Of a DNA stretch of 64,000 bases, positions 11,860 to 25,389 are shown in pieces. Source of the stretch: Crossaster papposus (taxonomy: Eukaryota; Echinodermata; Asteroidea; Velatida; Solasteridae). The stretch is from assembly GCA_037893245.1 (NCBI GenBank), contig JBAIAA010000252.1:1-64000 (forward strand), written 5' to 3'. The number at the start of each line of letters is the position of its first letter. Positions within the stretch are counted from its first letter, which is position 1. The notes under the pieces are model-generated. The model was given only the letters and a program-made list of their open reading frames with translations. It searched no databases and was not told the DNA's origin. Made by a program: the position numbers and the translations under genes.

Positions 11860-13928
11860 AAAAAAAAATTGGTGCCAATCAATAAATTGCTGAATAGGTT
11901 ATGCCGATCTCCTGGTTATTTTGAAATTTAAAATTTTTTGTGACATCTCATTTGTGTTCCTGAAAATACATAACTGGTTCAGGTATACCCAGCCAAATAT
12001 GGGACTGAGGGACTCCCCCCTTAGTCCCCCATACCGTACCTATCCCCTTAGACTTTTGTGACCTACACAGTACTGGTAATGCACCCCCTCCCCCTTAAAA
12101 CCTTAACAGAATTCCTGAGAAACTACAACATTCTGCAAGCACAATGACCACCACAAAGGAAGGGAGGGGAGGGTTCTCTCTGTCCCATATCATGCTTTTC
12201 ATGGATTCAGGATTCGTGGATTCATAAACTACATGTACCAGGATAGAGTTCAACTACTGTACATCAGCCACTGTGGGTGGCTATATGATCTATGTTTTTG
12301 TATGCAGGTATTATCTATTTTTATCACTTGTTGCCTGCAGCTTATGAACTTTGGAATCATGAAAAAAACAAAAAACTTGATCTGTGGAAACCCCCAGGGC
12401 TTAGAAATTGTCCTGCAGGATTTATGATTAATGATTGTGCACTCGTTCTGGGCTGGTTTTAACTTTTAAATATTCATGATATTCCAAGTACGTGTACAGT
12501 ATTACAAGCCAACCACTGCCATTGGATAAAACTTGTTCCTTGAGGATGTTTAATTAACAACACCCTGCAAAATCCTAAGTCTTTACAAAAAAATGTACTC
12601 TACTATTTGCATCACACTTTGTTTATCGATTTCAAAATGATAATAATAAGTATTTATAGTGTTCTCTAAACAAAGTCAAAGTGCATTACCGTGGAAACGA
12701 CATGTGTACAGGTACCAACTACATTGTACTGGTACCCAGACAGATGTATAAATACAAACTTATTGAAGTTCATATCCTTGTTTGTGTTACATGCACTCAG
12801 GTTGTGTCTTTTTTATTTTTACTTGACATCCGGTTTTGTAGTGAATTTCTAATTGGGGAAGTTTAATTTAAAAATGCTTCAGAAACTATCTTCTGAATGA
12901 AACATTTGCATTGAGAAAATGCTGAAACTGAATTCGCACACATGTCCACAGACTGTGAATAAATCAACACGATTGGGTACTTCTTATGCACGTTCAGATA
13001 GGAATAGAGAAATGACAGGAGATAGCACCTCCGGCACTTGTGCACAAATAATGATACAGACCTCATGAAATCCGCAACAAGCTGAACATGCATGTTGTAT
13101 TCATAATGTGTATGGAAGTACACGTATACAATTTATACAAAAAAACTGAAATGAATTCTTGGCAAATATTTGCAAGGTTGTTTTTATCCAAAAGTCGAGC
13201 ACACCGGAGCCCCCTACCACCCGCAAGTCACGTTCTGTGCGTCAGGCGGGAGATTTTTTCTGGGATTTCTGGAATGAGAAAATCCATATTGTTTATTGCC
13301 TTGCAGTTAAACTACGGTAATATTAAAAATCATGCGTCTGCATATTGATGTGTAAGTCTTTCACTGTTCCCTCATAATACCTGAGCCAATCTGATTTTGG
13401 GGGAAATACAAATTGAATTGTTGGTGCTACTCTATTCTAATTCCTGTGGAAGGTGGGGGGGGGGGGGGGGGGGCAGCTCATATTGTTTTCCAGCGATACT
13501 GATACAGGACTGCAACTGTTTGCCTCCGAGAATGCTTTGATTCTGTTTTCATTACTTGAATTCCTCGCATGCGACGCAGAGCTCGGGGCCTCAAAATGAA
13601 ATTTCATTCACAGCCGCTAAATGATAAATTGCCGAGTCAATCGTAGCAAACATTCTGACGAGTGTTTCTTAATTGAACGGTGCTTTTATCTATTTACAAG
13701 TCCAAGTTTACTTCCAGAAGCTCTGCTTTGTGGCCTAATAATATGAACATTTATTATTTTAAGAATCAATATGGTACATAATCTTGTCTGTCTGATTCAT
13801 ACCGGTACATGAAGTTGTTCCAAATTCCAAGATAAAAATCAAGTTAAGATGAAGATTGATGTATCGGTACATGTACATGTATACATTGTACAGAGAATGA
13901 TGTCTGTTTTAAATTAAGGTATGACTGT
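11860..13928. other. intronic sequence with poly-G tract
   Basis: There is a small inverted repeat around 12000-12030 (GGGACT / AGTCCC) and a 19-G run at 13455-13473. Otherwise nothing is recognised. Confidence 0.4.
13455..13473. repeat. poly-G tract (19)
   Basis: This is an uninterrupted G run. Confidence 0.95.
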
Positions 13929-13932
13929 TTAA

Positions 13933-14272
13933 AGGTAGTATACACCATTGGTAATTGCTTGAATTATCATGAATGGGTAGATTTGGGGGGTTGTATTTTA
14001 TAGTAAATATCGTTTAACTGACCTGTCCGAAGTTTTACAATCATGGATGGCGAGAAAAGGACGAAAAACAGCGTTTGTTTCGTGATCGCCATCTGGCGAT
14101 CGCAAATTTTTATTTATAAAATTATAGTTTTCTGAATAATTACAGGATATCTAGCTCAATCATTTTGCTGGATGCCTGGAATTATTATTTATTTTCAAAT
14201 TAGTAAGATACGGTATTTCTTAATAATTCGGTAGTAAATATTTTTGATATCTGCAAATGGTGTATCCTACCT
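13933..14272 (-). mobile_element. AGGTAG-family MITE, complete copy
   Basis: This complete 340-bp copy is flanked by TTAA on both sides (13929-13932 and 14273-14276). Its ends are AGGTAGTATACACCA and the near-inverse TGGTGTATCCTACCT. Subterminal sequence differs at the two ends (TTGGTAATTGC versus TTGCAGATATC read inward), so orientation can be assigned. The interior carries CCGTCCGGCGA-like and GATATCC blocks. No coding capacity is present. The TTAA target suggests piggyBac-type mobilisation. Confidence 0.9.
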
Positions 14273-14276
14273 TTAA

Positions 14277-15739
14277 GCCCCGTCCCCTGAAAATAACATT
14301 AGCCCAAAAAGCTAATCAAATTACAAATGGAGACCCTCACAGAAATATGGAAATGCAACAAGATTGTTTGTATTGAACGCAGCACAACGTACCTTATTTG
14401 CATGATAATGGGTCGTAGTTGTCATGGTAACCATTCAGAATCAGTTTTTTCTTTTCTAGTGGCCCTGAAAAATTGCATTTTGAATGTAGGTTCCTGAATT
14501 GCCCGTTAATCTATAATCTTGCATCTACTACCGGTACATGTATGTACCGGTATGTTTAAGGCATCAAAGAATGTGTGCCCAAAAAATAATAATAATCTTA
14601 TAATAAATGTCAAATGTAACAGGGACACAGAAATTGACCCCTAATTTATAGACGGACCCACACAATTGGCTTAAATACTCGTTAGTGATCCTCTTGAAAA
14701 TCCAAGGGATTCTTGTTGGTATTTGAACAAATAAATACATGTACCGTTACCATTGTAGGTGCAAATACCAACTTGACGACCCAGCAATCATAACAAATGC
14801 ACTGGTAGGCCAGGAATCCAACCTGAACAATAACCCTTTGTGAAAACAAAATGGCTACCCATTCAGGTAATAACTAGCCACATTTGTCGAAACAAAGCGT
14901 CTAACTTGATTCCAAGGATAGACCACTCCTTTCATTCCAGAACCGGCTAGTCATGCTTGGGCTGTAATTGAGGATTACGTTTGATATTTACCGTGAAAGA
15001 GGAAAACATAAAATGAAAATAATGCAAACCAAGATGAAATCCACCAGTCTCGTTTCTGTTCACTCTTTGGGAGATTTTGCTTATTAATTGATTTGTGTCC
15101 AGCTAGAATAATTCATGTACTGCTGGCCAAAGAAGCCCACAAAGACAATAATTTCACAAGAGCACAGCATCTGTTAACATCGTGACACGCATTCCGACCA
15201 GGTAGGATTGTGTACGTCGTTGTCAAATCATGGAAATAGAACAAAATTAATGAAATATTCATTTCCCCATTGAGGCGTGTAAGATCAATATGAAGTAGTG
15301 TTCAGATGCATGGGTACCAGGAATTACTTGTAGTAGGTCAAGGAGAGCATGCCACAGATGGATTCAGCTGGTGCCCTGTAGCACTAAAGATGCCTGTAAA
15401 TATCAGGTTACAGTCAAATTATGTGCTTATGAAATAAAATGTGTGAATAATTATTATTTGGCAATGAAGGATGTATTAATAAAGTGGCAGGACAAAGAAT
15501 GCAGTAAAAAATAAGTTTACAGGAAGATACAAGAATCGGCATGTTTTCACACAAAGGTTTTCAGTTCCATTTGAGTGGGATATTTTTCCCTCCATTTGTT
15601 TTATCAACAATTAAGAAGTTTATAAACATATTTCCCTAGATACTGTTGTTATTCCCCCTATCCTACACCCAACATTTGCACAACCACAGGGTATACCTTA
15701 GTACATACATGTACTGTAGTTGTTATAAAGTACTTCTTT
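14277..15739. other. intronic sequence, nothing recognised
   Basis: It includes the near-perfect palindrome TACCGGTACATG...GTACCGGTA at 14529-14552. No gene or repeat family is recognised. Confidence 0.4.
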
Positions 15740-15743
15740 TTAA

Positions 15744-15866
15744 AGGTAGGATACACCAATGATAATTGTTTGAATTATGAGAAATAAGTGGATTTGGGGG
15801 GTTGTATTTTATAGTAAATATTTTTTAACTGACATACCGGTACATGTACCTGAAGTTTTACAAGCG
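15744..15866 (-). mobile_element. AGGTAG-family MITE, truncated
   Basis: The terminus AGGTAGGATACACCAATG follows TTAA (15740-15743). It continues through GGGGGGTTGTATTTTATAG to about 15866, where the family sequence stops after GAAGTTTTACAA. An ACCGGTACATGTAC insertion interrupts it at about 15836-15850. Confidence 0.8.
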
Positions 15867-15869
15867 TAA

Positions 15870-18091
15870 GGCAGTCTTAAGGAATTCATTTAAACCTAAT
15901 ATAAGCAGTGTGCTCCAAGAATTCCTGGTATTCTTGATGTATCACATAAATTTGTTTGGGGCAAAAACCGCTTGTATTTTTTACTTGATTTTGCGTGTTT
16001 CACGTTTCACGTTTCATAACTTGGAAGAAGAAGGAGAAGAAGAAGACAGTTCCCGTAGCGAAAATATCAGTGCCTAGACGGCGAGGCTAGTATCAGTCTG
16101 CCAACTGTCTCTATAGATGTAATCGATGCCAGCCAGTGAATGACAGATACTTGCACTTCACAGAGGAGACATCTTTGAAATGTCAGCATGTTTTGCCTCA
16201 ATGATGCCATCTTGAATTGATATAAATTGATTCTAGGCCCTTTTGGAATCCCTGGCTATGTCTTCAATTTAAGCTTAAGGCGATTTTAAGCCCCCCACTG
16301 CGAGAACTCCAGCCATATTCTGGTGTCAGATGTGTTCCAGAAACATTCAATTGATCGACATGAACCCCAAAGTTTGAATATTTCCAATTGCTTCTATTTC
16401 TATTTGTCTCAGTGATTCAGAAATACCGTAGGAGCCGAAGCTAAAGCTAAAGCAACAATCAAAGTTTCGAAAATTCCCATATAGTACATTGTACATAGTA
16501 GAGATAAAAGTATCTAATTCCAAAGATCAAATCATACCGGTACGTGTACAACACGATTCTACATTAGATCTCCGGAAATAACAACAATTTCATGTGAACC
16601 AGCATAATAATCCTAAGGCAATTACTGAACCAAAATTCTTGGCGGGCTCCCCTCTCTGTTGATCAACAGGTCATCTGTACATGTACTCCATTAGATACAC
16701 CCTATGACAGAGAAGAGTAGTGAAGGGGTGGATGGGCCAGAGGCAGTAAGACATATATGTGTGTACCTACTGTACTGTACTCTCGCTGCAGGCTTCTGCC
16801 AGAGAAAAACAAGCAATTTGTTTGAGTACATGTACATCTTCCCTTTTTTTCTGACTTGTAAGTAAAGGGTGAGTGTTCTTTTGGGGCATATTTTGGGGGT
16901 TCTAAAACAGTAAGAGTTATAAAGCTTTCTTTGTTTCTTTCTTTTCCCGAGCAATAATTTTCTGACTTTAGTTTCTCAATGGTACATGGTACGAACTTCC
17001 AACTTGTAACAAATATCAACCCTGATTACGAGGTGTTTAGACAAATGTATTATTTTGACATGATGACGCACGTTGGTTAGCAATCAAATCCCGCCTTATT
17101 GATGAAGCGAACCAGATAGGCCGGATCATCGATCGCGATTCGGATCCGTGTGAAACTAACAGGCCCCAAGATTCACCCCCCACTCCCAACCCGCCCAAAA
17201 GAATGTACACTACATTTAACATGTGTATTTATCAACCGAAGAGTAAATACAATTTGTATAAACAGCATGCATGGATGCTCATGTACATGTACATGTACGG
17301 TACAAACGTGTATGCAAGTGTCTGCACCGTACACGTACGTACCGCCCCAGAAAATTGACTAGGATGACGCACATGTACAGTGCACTCTCCCAATAGAGTG
17401 GCAGAAAGAATAACGGCTAAAAGTGCTGGTGAAAGCTTGCATTAGGCACGTACAGAGTGATGCTGAGCAAACCACTTCAGAAGATCACCCTACAAATAGG
17501 GCCACATACATCACATGTACATGTATGCTAGTCAGGCACTTTTCACAACACTTGTCTGTATAAATGACAGCAGTCTGCAAATTTCCTGGTTTTGTTTTAT
17601 GTAAAAATTCATCATTTTGTTGCAATGGTCCTTGAGGTATACTTCGTGCATTTGTTAGAAGCTGTGGTCTTTATCAGGCATGTGCTGCCATAGTGCCAGG
17701 TAAACATGGTGGGGAGGGGGGGTAAACATGGTGGGGAGGGGGGTTGACCTGATCGAATTACGGATTGAAGTGCCTGGTGATATAGACTTGTCCATTTGGA
17801 GTGTTTATCCTGAGACATGTACAGTTTATCAATGACTGTTGTATCCCGGTATGTCATTTATAACAACGCTTTAGTTTTTTTCCTCTGCATGTACTGTACT
17901 GGTACATGTACCAGCGGTTGTGATTTTCGGACGGAGATGGATGGCATATTTTAAATACCATTTAAGATGACATACATGCACAGCATCATTAAGTAATGTC
18001 TTTAAAGTATTTCTAATGTGTACTGGGTACATATATTGATGGCTTTAAATGCACCCACAATCTGGTACGAATACTGCTCAATTTGCCTTCA
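15870..18091. other. intronic sequence with short tandem repeats
   Basis: GTAC-rich palindromes occur near 17280-17345. A 22-bp unit (GGTAAACATGGTGGGGAG...) is present twice at 17699-17743. No gene is recognised. Confidence 0.4.
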
Positions 18092-18095
18092 TTAA

Positions 18096-18523
18096 CCCTA
18101 ACTCCCTACCCATTTTTACTTACACATAACCTGAATCCTGCAAAATCCTCCAATTCCTAAATTGTTAAAACTCCAAGTAACCTGAATCCTGCAAAATCCT
18201 CCAATATTGGTCACTGGTGACCATACAGCCTGTATCCTGCAAAATCCTGCAGTCTTGCCCTGGCTGCAGTCAGTAAAAACCCAAGTAACCTCAATCCTGC
18301 AAAATCCTGCAATGTATCAAACTCCAAGTGACCTCAATCCTGCAAAATCCTTGTGTGTCACATTCAGCCTGATAACCTGAATCCTCCATATTCCTGCAGG
18401 GGTAAAACCCCAAGTAACCTCAATCCTGCAAAATCCTGCAATGCATCAAACTCCAAGTGACCTCAATCCTGCAAAATCCTGCATTTTGCAATGAGGAATT
18501 TGGAGGATTTGGGAGGGTTAGGG
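18096..18523. mobile_element. CCCTAAC-ended TTAA element with internal minisatellite
   Basis: The element is flanked by TTAA (18092-18095 and 18524-18527). Its ends are CCCTAACTCCCTACCC and GGGAGGGTTAGGG, imperfect inverted repeats. The interior is an irregular array of a roughly 29-bp motif, AAGTAACCTGAATCCTGCA followed by AAATCCTGCA, with variable spacers. A second member lies at 48363-48954. No coding frame is present. Confidence 0.8.
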
Positions 18524-18529
18524 TTAAAA

Positions 18530-21500
18530 ACAATTTAAAACAACAACTCAATTGCCATTTGCTGTTTCATTTTAAAGAATTACATCCTAACAGCAAAAGC
18601 TTCAGTTGAGACAAAATTATCAACATTACTTGCAGCTTGTTTACAAGTTCTAATTTAAACAAGATTTTTGTATATTATTGTTAATATCTCTCGCTACATG
18701 CTTGTGCACTGGGTACAACACGTACAAAATTTGATGAATTATTTCAAAACTGAACAATTTACTTACGGTAGATTAAAATAAATGTCATTGTAATCATGAT
18801 TGTAATATTCACCAGTGTTGTGCTGTACCGGTACGTACCGTAACAAGTAAAACAACACACACTGCCTCTGGTAATCTCCACATTGCGGCATAGGGCATTC
18901 GCGTTGATCAGTTACCGTACAGTGTATTGTATGTTGAATGGCACAATGTAAGCAGGAGACTAGACCTATACAATGCTAGTCATTTCACCCTAATCTGTTG
19001 AGCACGGTCTGTTTTTCTTCTACCGTAGTTTTAGTTCCCGGTTACGCTCAATACCAACCAGATTATCACCGACACCCGGAGGCTTGTGCCAGCGACGCCG
19101 GGCCCTTCCGTGAATCAATACCCAACAAGGCTACATTGCACATCATTACACCTGCAGCCAATTCGGCCAATTCGTCTACATGTACACGTGTATCCTCACT
19201 GCCGTTTATGTGACAGGGAGGAAAAGAGGTTGCAAGGAAAGAGAGAAATTTGATACGGTGTTTGTGATGATTTGTTGATAGTGAATTAGTTCTGCCGCTG
19301 ATATTAAAAAAAAAAAATTTTTTGCTAAAATATTTTTTTAGAATTCTCCTGTTCATGTACATTTATCTCAAATGAGGCGAAGAACTTGATAGTGAGTTTT
19401 TTTTTCATGTTAACGAAATATAATTTCTTATAGTTATACACATGTAAAAATATACAATTTATTACAATTTAAAACCAATTTAGTTAAAGTTTTCTATGTA
19501 CACGGCTCACTTCAACAATAGATTTTGTAAGTTTTTTTTTTTTCTTCCTGCCTTTCATTTCTGTACGACATGATGTAAAATTCTATTCTGCAAAACATGT
19601 TATAGCCCTCAAAATAACTTCCCAGGCTGGGCAATCTGGCATGGCAAAAGTGACCGATAATCTAAAAATGCATCAGTTCCATGATGTGCCATGGTACATG
19701 CAGTTTCAGCTAAAACTCTCCCCTCCACTTCTTACCAAACAATCAATTATAATGTGCTATTCTGATAAGGGTCATCCTTAAGAACATGATAAGTATTTAT
19801 AAACAAGGTTGTGATACCGATTTGTTGGGTCCCAGTACAAGAGAATGTGTGGCAATTCTAACAACAATCACAGCACCCATCGATTAGCCACCATCATGCT
19901 GTGAAGATGAATGGCGATTATTTGTCACAGCCTTGGGAATTCTTTACCTTTACTTGGTTTCATTTTTTTCTTTTTGAGTGCGACAGAGTGTGACATAATA
20001 CGTGTCCTCAGCTCTACTGGTAATTGCCAGCTATTCCGGGCGTAACGGACCAACGTCCTCCTAGAGTCCTGTGAGTCCTGTCCCAGTCGGGCAATCAGTT
20101 GCCAAAAGATGTAAGATGGTCTCCGTACTGACGGCTGTTTCTCCAATTCTCATTTCCGAACGCAATAGCTTATTTCAGGGTTCATTTCCAGTTGATCGTT
20201 AATCCTTGCTACATGACACATTATCCAAAGGGCAACCAGAGAGAGGGAGAGAGAGGGAGAGAGATATCAGGTTATCGTCTTGAGAAAACAAAATGTCACT
20301 GATTTCTGCAGACTGTGGCTTCTTTTAATTGTTTATTTCTGACCATCAGATCAGATTCAAGTGGGCGTTGTTGATTGATTAGATGGGGGAGTGTTGGGGA
20401 AGCACTTAGGACCTGGGTAATAAATGATGCAAAACACTTTAATACATTTCACTATCCCATTTGAGACTGATGTTGAAGACATTAGATTTGTATTGATGTT
20501 CAAGCACCCACCTGTACTCTGTAGGCTGCCCTATCTCTAACTCTAAGATGGTTAGATTGTAGAGGGAGCACTTCAGGGATCTTGGGATTCTTGTGACGCC
20601 CCCCCTCCCCCCCCAAAAAAAAAAAAAAAAAAAAAAGTGGGAAATGTTTCCCACTTTGTAAAAAGGCATGAAAATATTTTCCCACTTTGTCTTCACCTTG
20701 TTTCCTCTTTTTTAGTTTTTTTCTTAGATAGTTACTTACATGCCTGTACATGTAAACCTTATGAATAGCCAGTGATTGGACAAATTGGGCTAATAGTCGT
20801 CACAGAATGGAAATGGGTCCAGAGCTTTTATTGCATACAGGCAAGTACATGTACGTGAGTGCTATAGGACAGTGTAGCATATGGTAACCAAGGCTGAATG
20901 AAGAGTCTAGTCTCCTGATAGTTGCTTGCCTACCGTGGGCAATCAGGACATCTTTGTACTTTCTTGATCTTCTGCTCCGTGGTAGTTGCACAGTACTTCC
21001 TCACCTTGTGTTTGTGATGATTGCCTTGAAGCCGGGAGCATGGGGCAAAGGATTGTGTCCAGATTGAGACAAATTGACAATTTGGATGATTGTGTCGTGG
21101 TCAACCCACGGGAGCTGTGAAGAAATTTTAGACTTTTATATTTGAGACCTGATGTAAAGAAATGTAGAGTCGCATTTCGAACTAAAAATCTGAATTAAAG
21201 CGGAATATTAACACTCGGCAATTATAATGGATCAAGTCTTGTTTTGTTTCATGCTATCTGCCACAGTACCTCAGATTGACTTTACATGACAACAATTATT
21301 GTACATTGTCATTTTGGGACTGGCGTCTACCGTTACAAGTTTTATCTAGTTGTTGATGGCATGCACAATATACGGTACATGTATGTATATGAATGCTCGT
21401 CGTGAGTAATTTTGCTGGCAGTATATTATAATAAATTTCACATTGTGACGCTGTCATCATCTTGAGTCGGAGAGCAGTTTCACTTGTGGATAGCCATTTG

Positions 21501-22834
21501 AGATTGAAAACAGAGAATTCCGGTTAGGCGTTAAATGGATTGCAACGAATAGGAATATTAATGAAAATTGTCACATGCATTCACATCGAGACAAGTCAGT
21601 CGTCAAATGATGCACGACACGAAAGGAAGATACAAGCATATGAGTTGGGAGGAGGAACACAGAGGAGGGATAACAGGGGAGTGGAAGAACCAACAAAGAA
21701 AGGGAAGATTAGGTCAAGCGGGAATTATAAGATTGGGTCAAATAGGTAGGATCAGAGGGATGAATATTTTGTGCAATCTCACTGACTTTAAAATCGGCAG
21801 TATCTGAGACTCGATTGCACAGTCAATAATAATGACAGCTTTATTAGCCTCGGCCCTAAGATATGAAAAGCACAAACACGAGAGTGTTGCACATTGGACC
21901 GACATGTTTCTTGATCTGTCATTGTGTGTACATAGAATTATACGATCGAGCGAGCCAAGCTTTAGATGCACACCTCAGTTTTGAGTGGCTCTTCGGATGA
22001 CAAGCAAAAGCCAGCAGGCAATAACGTTGATCACTGTCGTCTTATTAAAAGTCTGACAGATCTTTGTCTGGGAAGCAAGCAGGGCGGTTAATTTCGTAGA
22101 CTTCATTCACAGCTCAAAGTGCACTCACACTATATTTTCTTTAGGAAAATAAGTATGAGAGAAAAAGTCTTCCTTATTCGCCCGTTTGGTTGAAAATATT
22201 TGTCTCGGGTAATGTCCGAAATGGGTTTACAGAGATTAATGGCTAGGGCTGCATGTTTTGTCAGTATGTTTTCACTTAGTCGTAATCATCAAACTGATCT
22301 AGACTACAGACAAGTGATTCGGCCATTGCATTAATTTTTAGAAAGGGGGGGGGGGGGGGGGGGGGGTGGCAAGGCTGGCTGAATTTAAAACTCTTCAACT
22401 ATTTCATGTTCATGGTTAATGATGTTTGTACACAATATTAACTTGTACATGTAGTTGTTCGTTCTTTTTTGTCCTACATAATCCTCTCGTAGTTTGGACA
22501 AAATAGATGCCCAGCAAAAAGGAAAGACGGTCTGTGCCATACCTAATTTTAAAATCTGCCGCAAGGCACAGAATACGGACGGCACTGTATGATTTAGAGC
22601 AGCTCGTAAATCAGATTCAATGAGGACACTTAAATCATTCCATCTGTCCGAATATCGCATATTTATGCATGAGCACATTAAAGGTGTATAGAAATATAAC
22701 ATGGACATGTACATAGTACATGTAAGTAGTCTACTCTTATTGCAGTACGGTGCGATGTTGTTTGGGAAGCAATGTTTTCTTGTGCATGCGTGTACGTTTA
22801 CTTAAGATTTGCCTCTTGTATCATCTCCCAGTGA
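18530..22834. other. intronic sequence with simple repeats
   Basis: A GAGAGGGAGA tract occurs at about 20240-20265, a C-rich run followed by poly-A at 20599-20636, and a 22-G run at 22345-22366. GTAC-rich motifs recur. No gene is recognised. Confidence 0.4.
22345..22366. repeat. poly-G tract (22)
   Basis: This is an uninterrupted G run. Confidence 0.95.
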
Positions 22835-22838
22835 TTAA

Positions 22839-22924
22839 AGGTAGAATACACCGTTGGTAATTGCTTGAATTATCATGAATGGGTGGATTTGGGGGTTGTA
22901 TTTTGTAGTAAATATCGTTTAACT
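22839..22924 (-). mobile_element. AGGTAG-family MITE, truncated next to a SINE
   Basis: The terminus AGGTAGAATACACCGTTGG follows TTAA (22835-22838). The family sequence stops after CGTTTAACT, exactly where the tRNA-like SINE head begins. The rest of the element is not found beyond the SINE. Confidence 0.8.
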
Positions 22925-23165
22925 CGCCAATAGCATAGTAGAGAGGAGAGCTATGGATTGAAAGGTCTGTGGTCCGAATCCGACTATTGTTAACGTTTGT
23001 CTTTTTCTTCGACAAATTTTCTTATGGGTTATTTTAACCATAGAACAAGGTTGAAGGGAAAACCGGGTTAGAAAAATACAAGAAGACCCGCTATACTGGT
23101 TAGTTTTTAGTGACTTCCTACAAGAATGTGCATTGTCTGTCCGTGGCATCACCATGCCCAAGTTA
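22925..23165 (+). repeat. tRNA-derived SINE
   Basis: The head contains GCTATGGATTGAAAGGTC followed by a B-box-like GGTCCGAATCC at 22971-22981. Nearly the same string precedes the B box at 51108-51118. The tail (TTATTTTAACCATAGAAC, GGGAAAACCGGG) also occurs at 2535-2685. RNA polymerase III promoter boxes plus an unrelated tail are the usual SINE arrangement. Confidence 0.65.
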
Positions 23166-23169
23166 AAAT

Positions 23170-25021
23170 CTCTGCCCAATTAAGTCCAAGCTCGAGCGAC
23201 TCGTCAATTACAAGCCAAACCAAGCAAACTGTGTCCCGGAAGCCCGATTAATTAGACTGACTTAAAACCCATGAGGTGCAATTATAAAGATTGATGGCTG
23301 ACACTTCAAGCAGAACAATTCTACGCGTACTGCTTGCATAATGCATTATGTGAGATAAATATACTGTTTTCTTTGTTTTTACATACTGTAGAGAACCATC
23401 CCAGGAATTAAATGGGCTAATATTTTATAATAGCAATATTTTATTAATAATAATGGGTTTTTTAGTTTTTTTTACCTAATTCTGCAATATTTTGTAACAC
23501 AAATTTCCTTTGCATTAATTTGACATTTTGTGGATACATGCGTGTACAGGTACATGTACCAGTACGTGTTCATGCAAATTTTATGCAAGCCTTTCTCCCA
23601 CTGAGCCAGCCAATAAAAATCGACTTTGGAAATTGTGACGTCCTTTTTAAGCAGAAATTCAGCCAAAACTGTTAATTTGTCAATTATTTATATGTAGACC
23701 GACAATTCTACACAAATTCCACTGAATTTCCGCACTGGGTATGCAAATTAGTCCTGTGTGTTTAAATCTGGGGTGAAGATGCAGGGTAGTTTTAAATAGT
23801 CCGTGCACATATCAATGATGTTACCATAGACGTGTCTGTGATATATTACTATAGATGTGTCTGTGATGTTATCATGGGTTGTAGATCTATGTGTCTGTGA
23901 TATTACCATAGACCAAACGTTTTAACACCTTTTAAGCGTAACATATTTTTTTTAAATGTACCCAATTTTGCTTGTATTAAAAATTTCAGCGGCTACATCA
24001 AGAGTATTCCAAAACACCTTCCATATGAAACTGGTGTCCATTTTGGTTTTTTTAGTCGATTTATTATGGAAAATGTTTCCACACCTACCCCCCTGTATGA
24101 AGCGTAACAATTTTTCCAGATATGCACCCAATCCAAGATGCATTTTAAACATTTTTTAACAAGCAGTACCTCCTTCGCCGCGATAAAAAGTGTGATTTTA
24201 GGGATGAGGGAATGTTGGAGTTATGGAAGAGGATGAAACTAATACAAGTGTTGTGACCATTAAGAGTGCCGGGTATAGATCTGAGGGTTTATCAGAGTGC
24301 ATAAAACACCTGAGGCTACATTTAGCATTAACGGTACATTTAAGTGGCAGCACTAACACATGCAGATACATACCAATATAAGCATCTCAGATGTTTGCTG
24401 GCTAGTAAACTCAAACATCGTATATGGGGATGACGCCCTGGGTTGATGGCCATTCTTCAGAAAATATATCTGCAGTTCAATGTAATGTTTAAGACTTATT
24501 TTGTAAACCATATGGACATCTTTGCTTTGGAGGGGGGTATGTGGACTTGTCCCTTTGCCTAAAGTTTATGACCCCCCACCTTGTGTTACTTGCTTAGAAC
24601 TAAAACTTAAAGAATGCTAAGCATTGACCAAACTCGGTAAATAACATATGACATTGTACATGTGATCCTAGCACTTGCGATTCAAACATGATAAAGTTAC
24701 TAGTTGTATTTTTGTGTTTGAGGCAGTGACATGAAATACAACCATGACTTGGGCACAAGTGGAGCAGCGAGTGTTGAAGTACAGTACACTCTTGTCAATT
24801 AAAAATAAGATGTCTATCTGTATGTAGTTTCACATTTACAGCATACAGGTACAGGTACAGGCGTTAAAGATATTTTATGGGCCAGTTGTGTTCTACTTTT
24901 TGTACTTTGAGTAAACACTTTCTGATGAGTTTATACTAGTTTTACAGCACTAGGGGCAGCATATGTGGTACAACTATGCATTATAACTGCCATCGCAAAC
25001 TACCATGGAGGAATAAACTAC
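23170..25021. other. intronic sequence with a short tandem repeat
   Basis: About three and a half diverged copies of a roughly 30-bp unit with GTGTCTGTGATRTTACCATAG lie at 23815-23913. Nothing else is recognised. Confidence 0.45.
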
Positions 25022-25025
25022 TTAA

Positions 25026-25382
25026 AGGTAGTATACACCATTGGTCATTGCTTGAATTATCATGAATGGGTAGATTTGGGGGGTTGTATTTTATAGTAAA
25101 TATCGTTTAACTGAGCTGTCCGAAGTTTTAGAGTCATTGATGCCGAAAAAAGCACGAAAAACAGCGTTTGTTTTCTACCAGCGTCGAGCAGTTAACCAGA
25201 CGGCGATCGCGAATTTTTCATTATAAAATTATATTTTTTTTGCAATAATTACAGGATATCTAGCGCAATCATTTTGCTGGATGCCCAGAATCAACATTTA
25301 CTTTCAGATGAGTAGGATATTTATTAATAATTCGGTAGTAAATATTTTCGATATTTGCAAATGGTGTATACTACATGTACCT
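25026..25382 (-). mobile_element. AGGTAG-family MITE, complete copy
   Basis: This complete copy is flanked by TTAA (25022-25025 and 25383-25386). The right terminus carries a six-base ATGTAC insertion that makes TACATGTAC inside the inverted repeat. The interior matches 13933-14272, including CAGGATATCTAGCGCAATC. Confidence 0.9.
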
Positions 25383-25389
25383 TTAACAA

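Noticed and set aside
18096..18102. Interstitial telomere repeat (CCCTAA)
   Set aside because: Only a single unit is present at the element end, with no tandem TTAGGG array.
18096..18523. CRISPR-like array
   Set aside because: The repeats vary, the spacers are irregular, the context is an animal intron and the block has transposon ends flanked by TTAA.
22919..23179. Minus-strand open frame of 86 residues
   Set aside because: It lies in SINE sequence and has no domain. It is repeat-derived.
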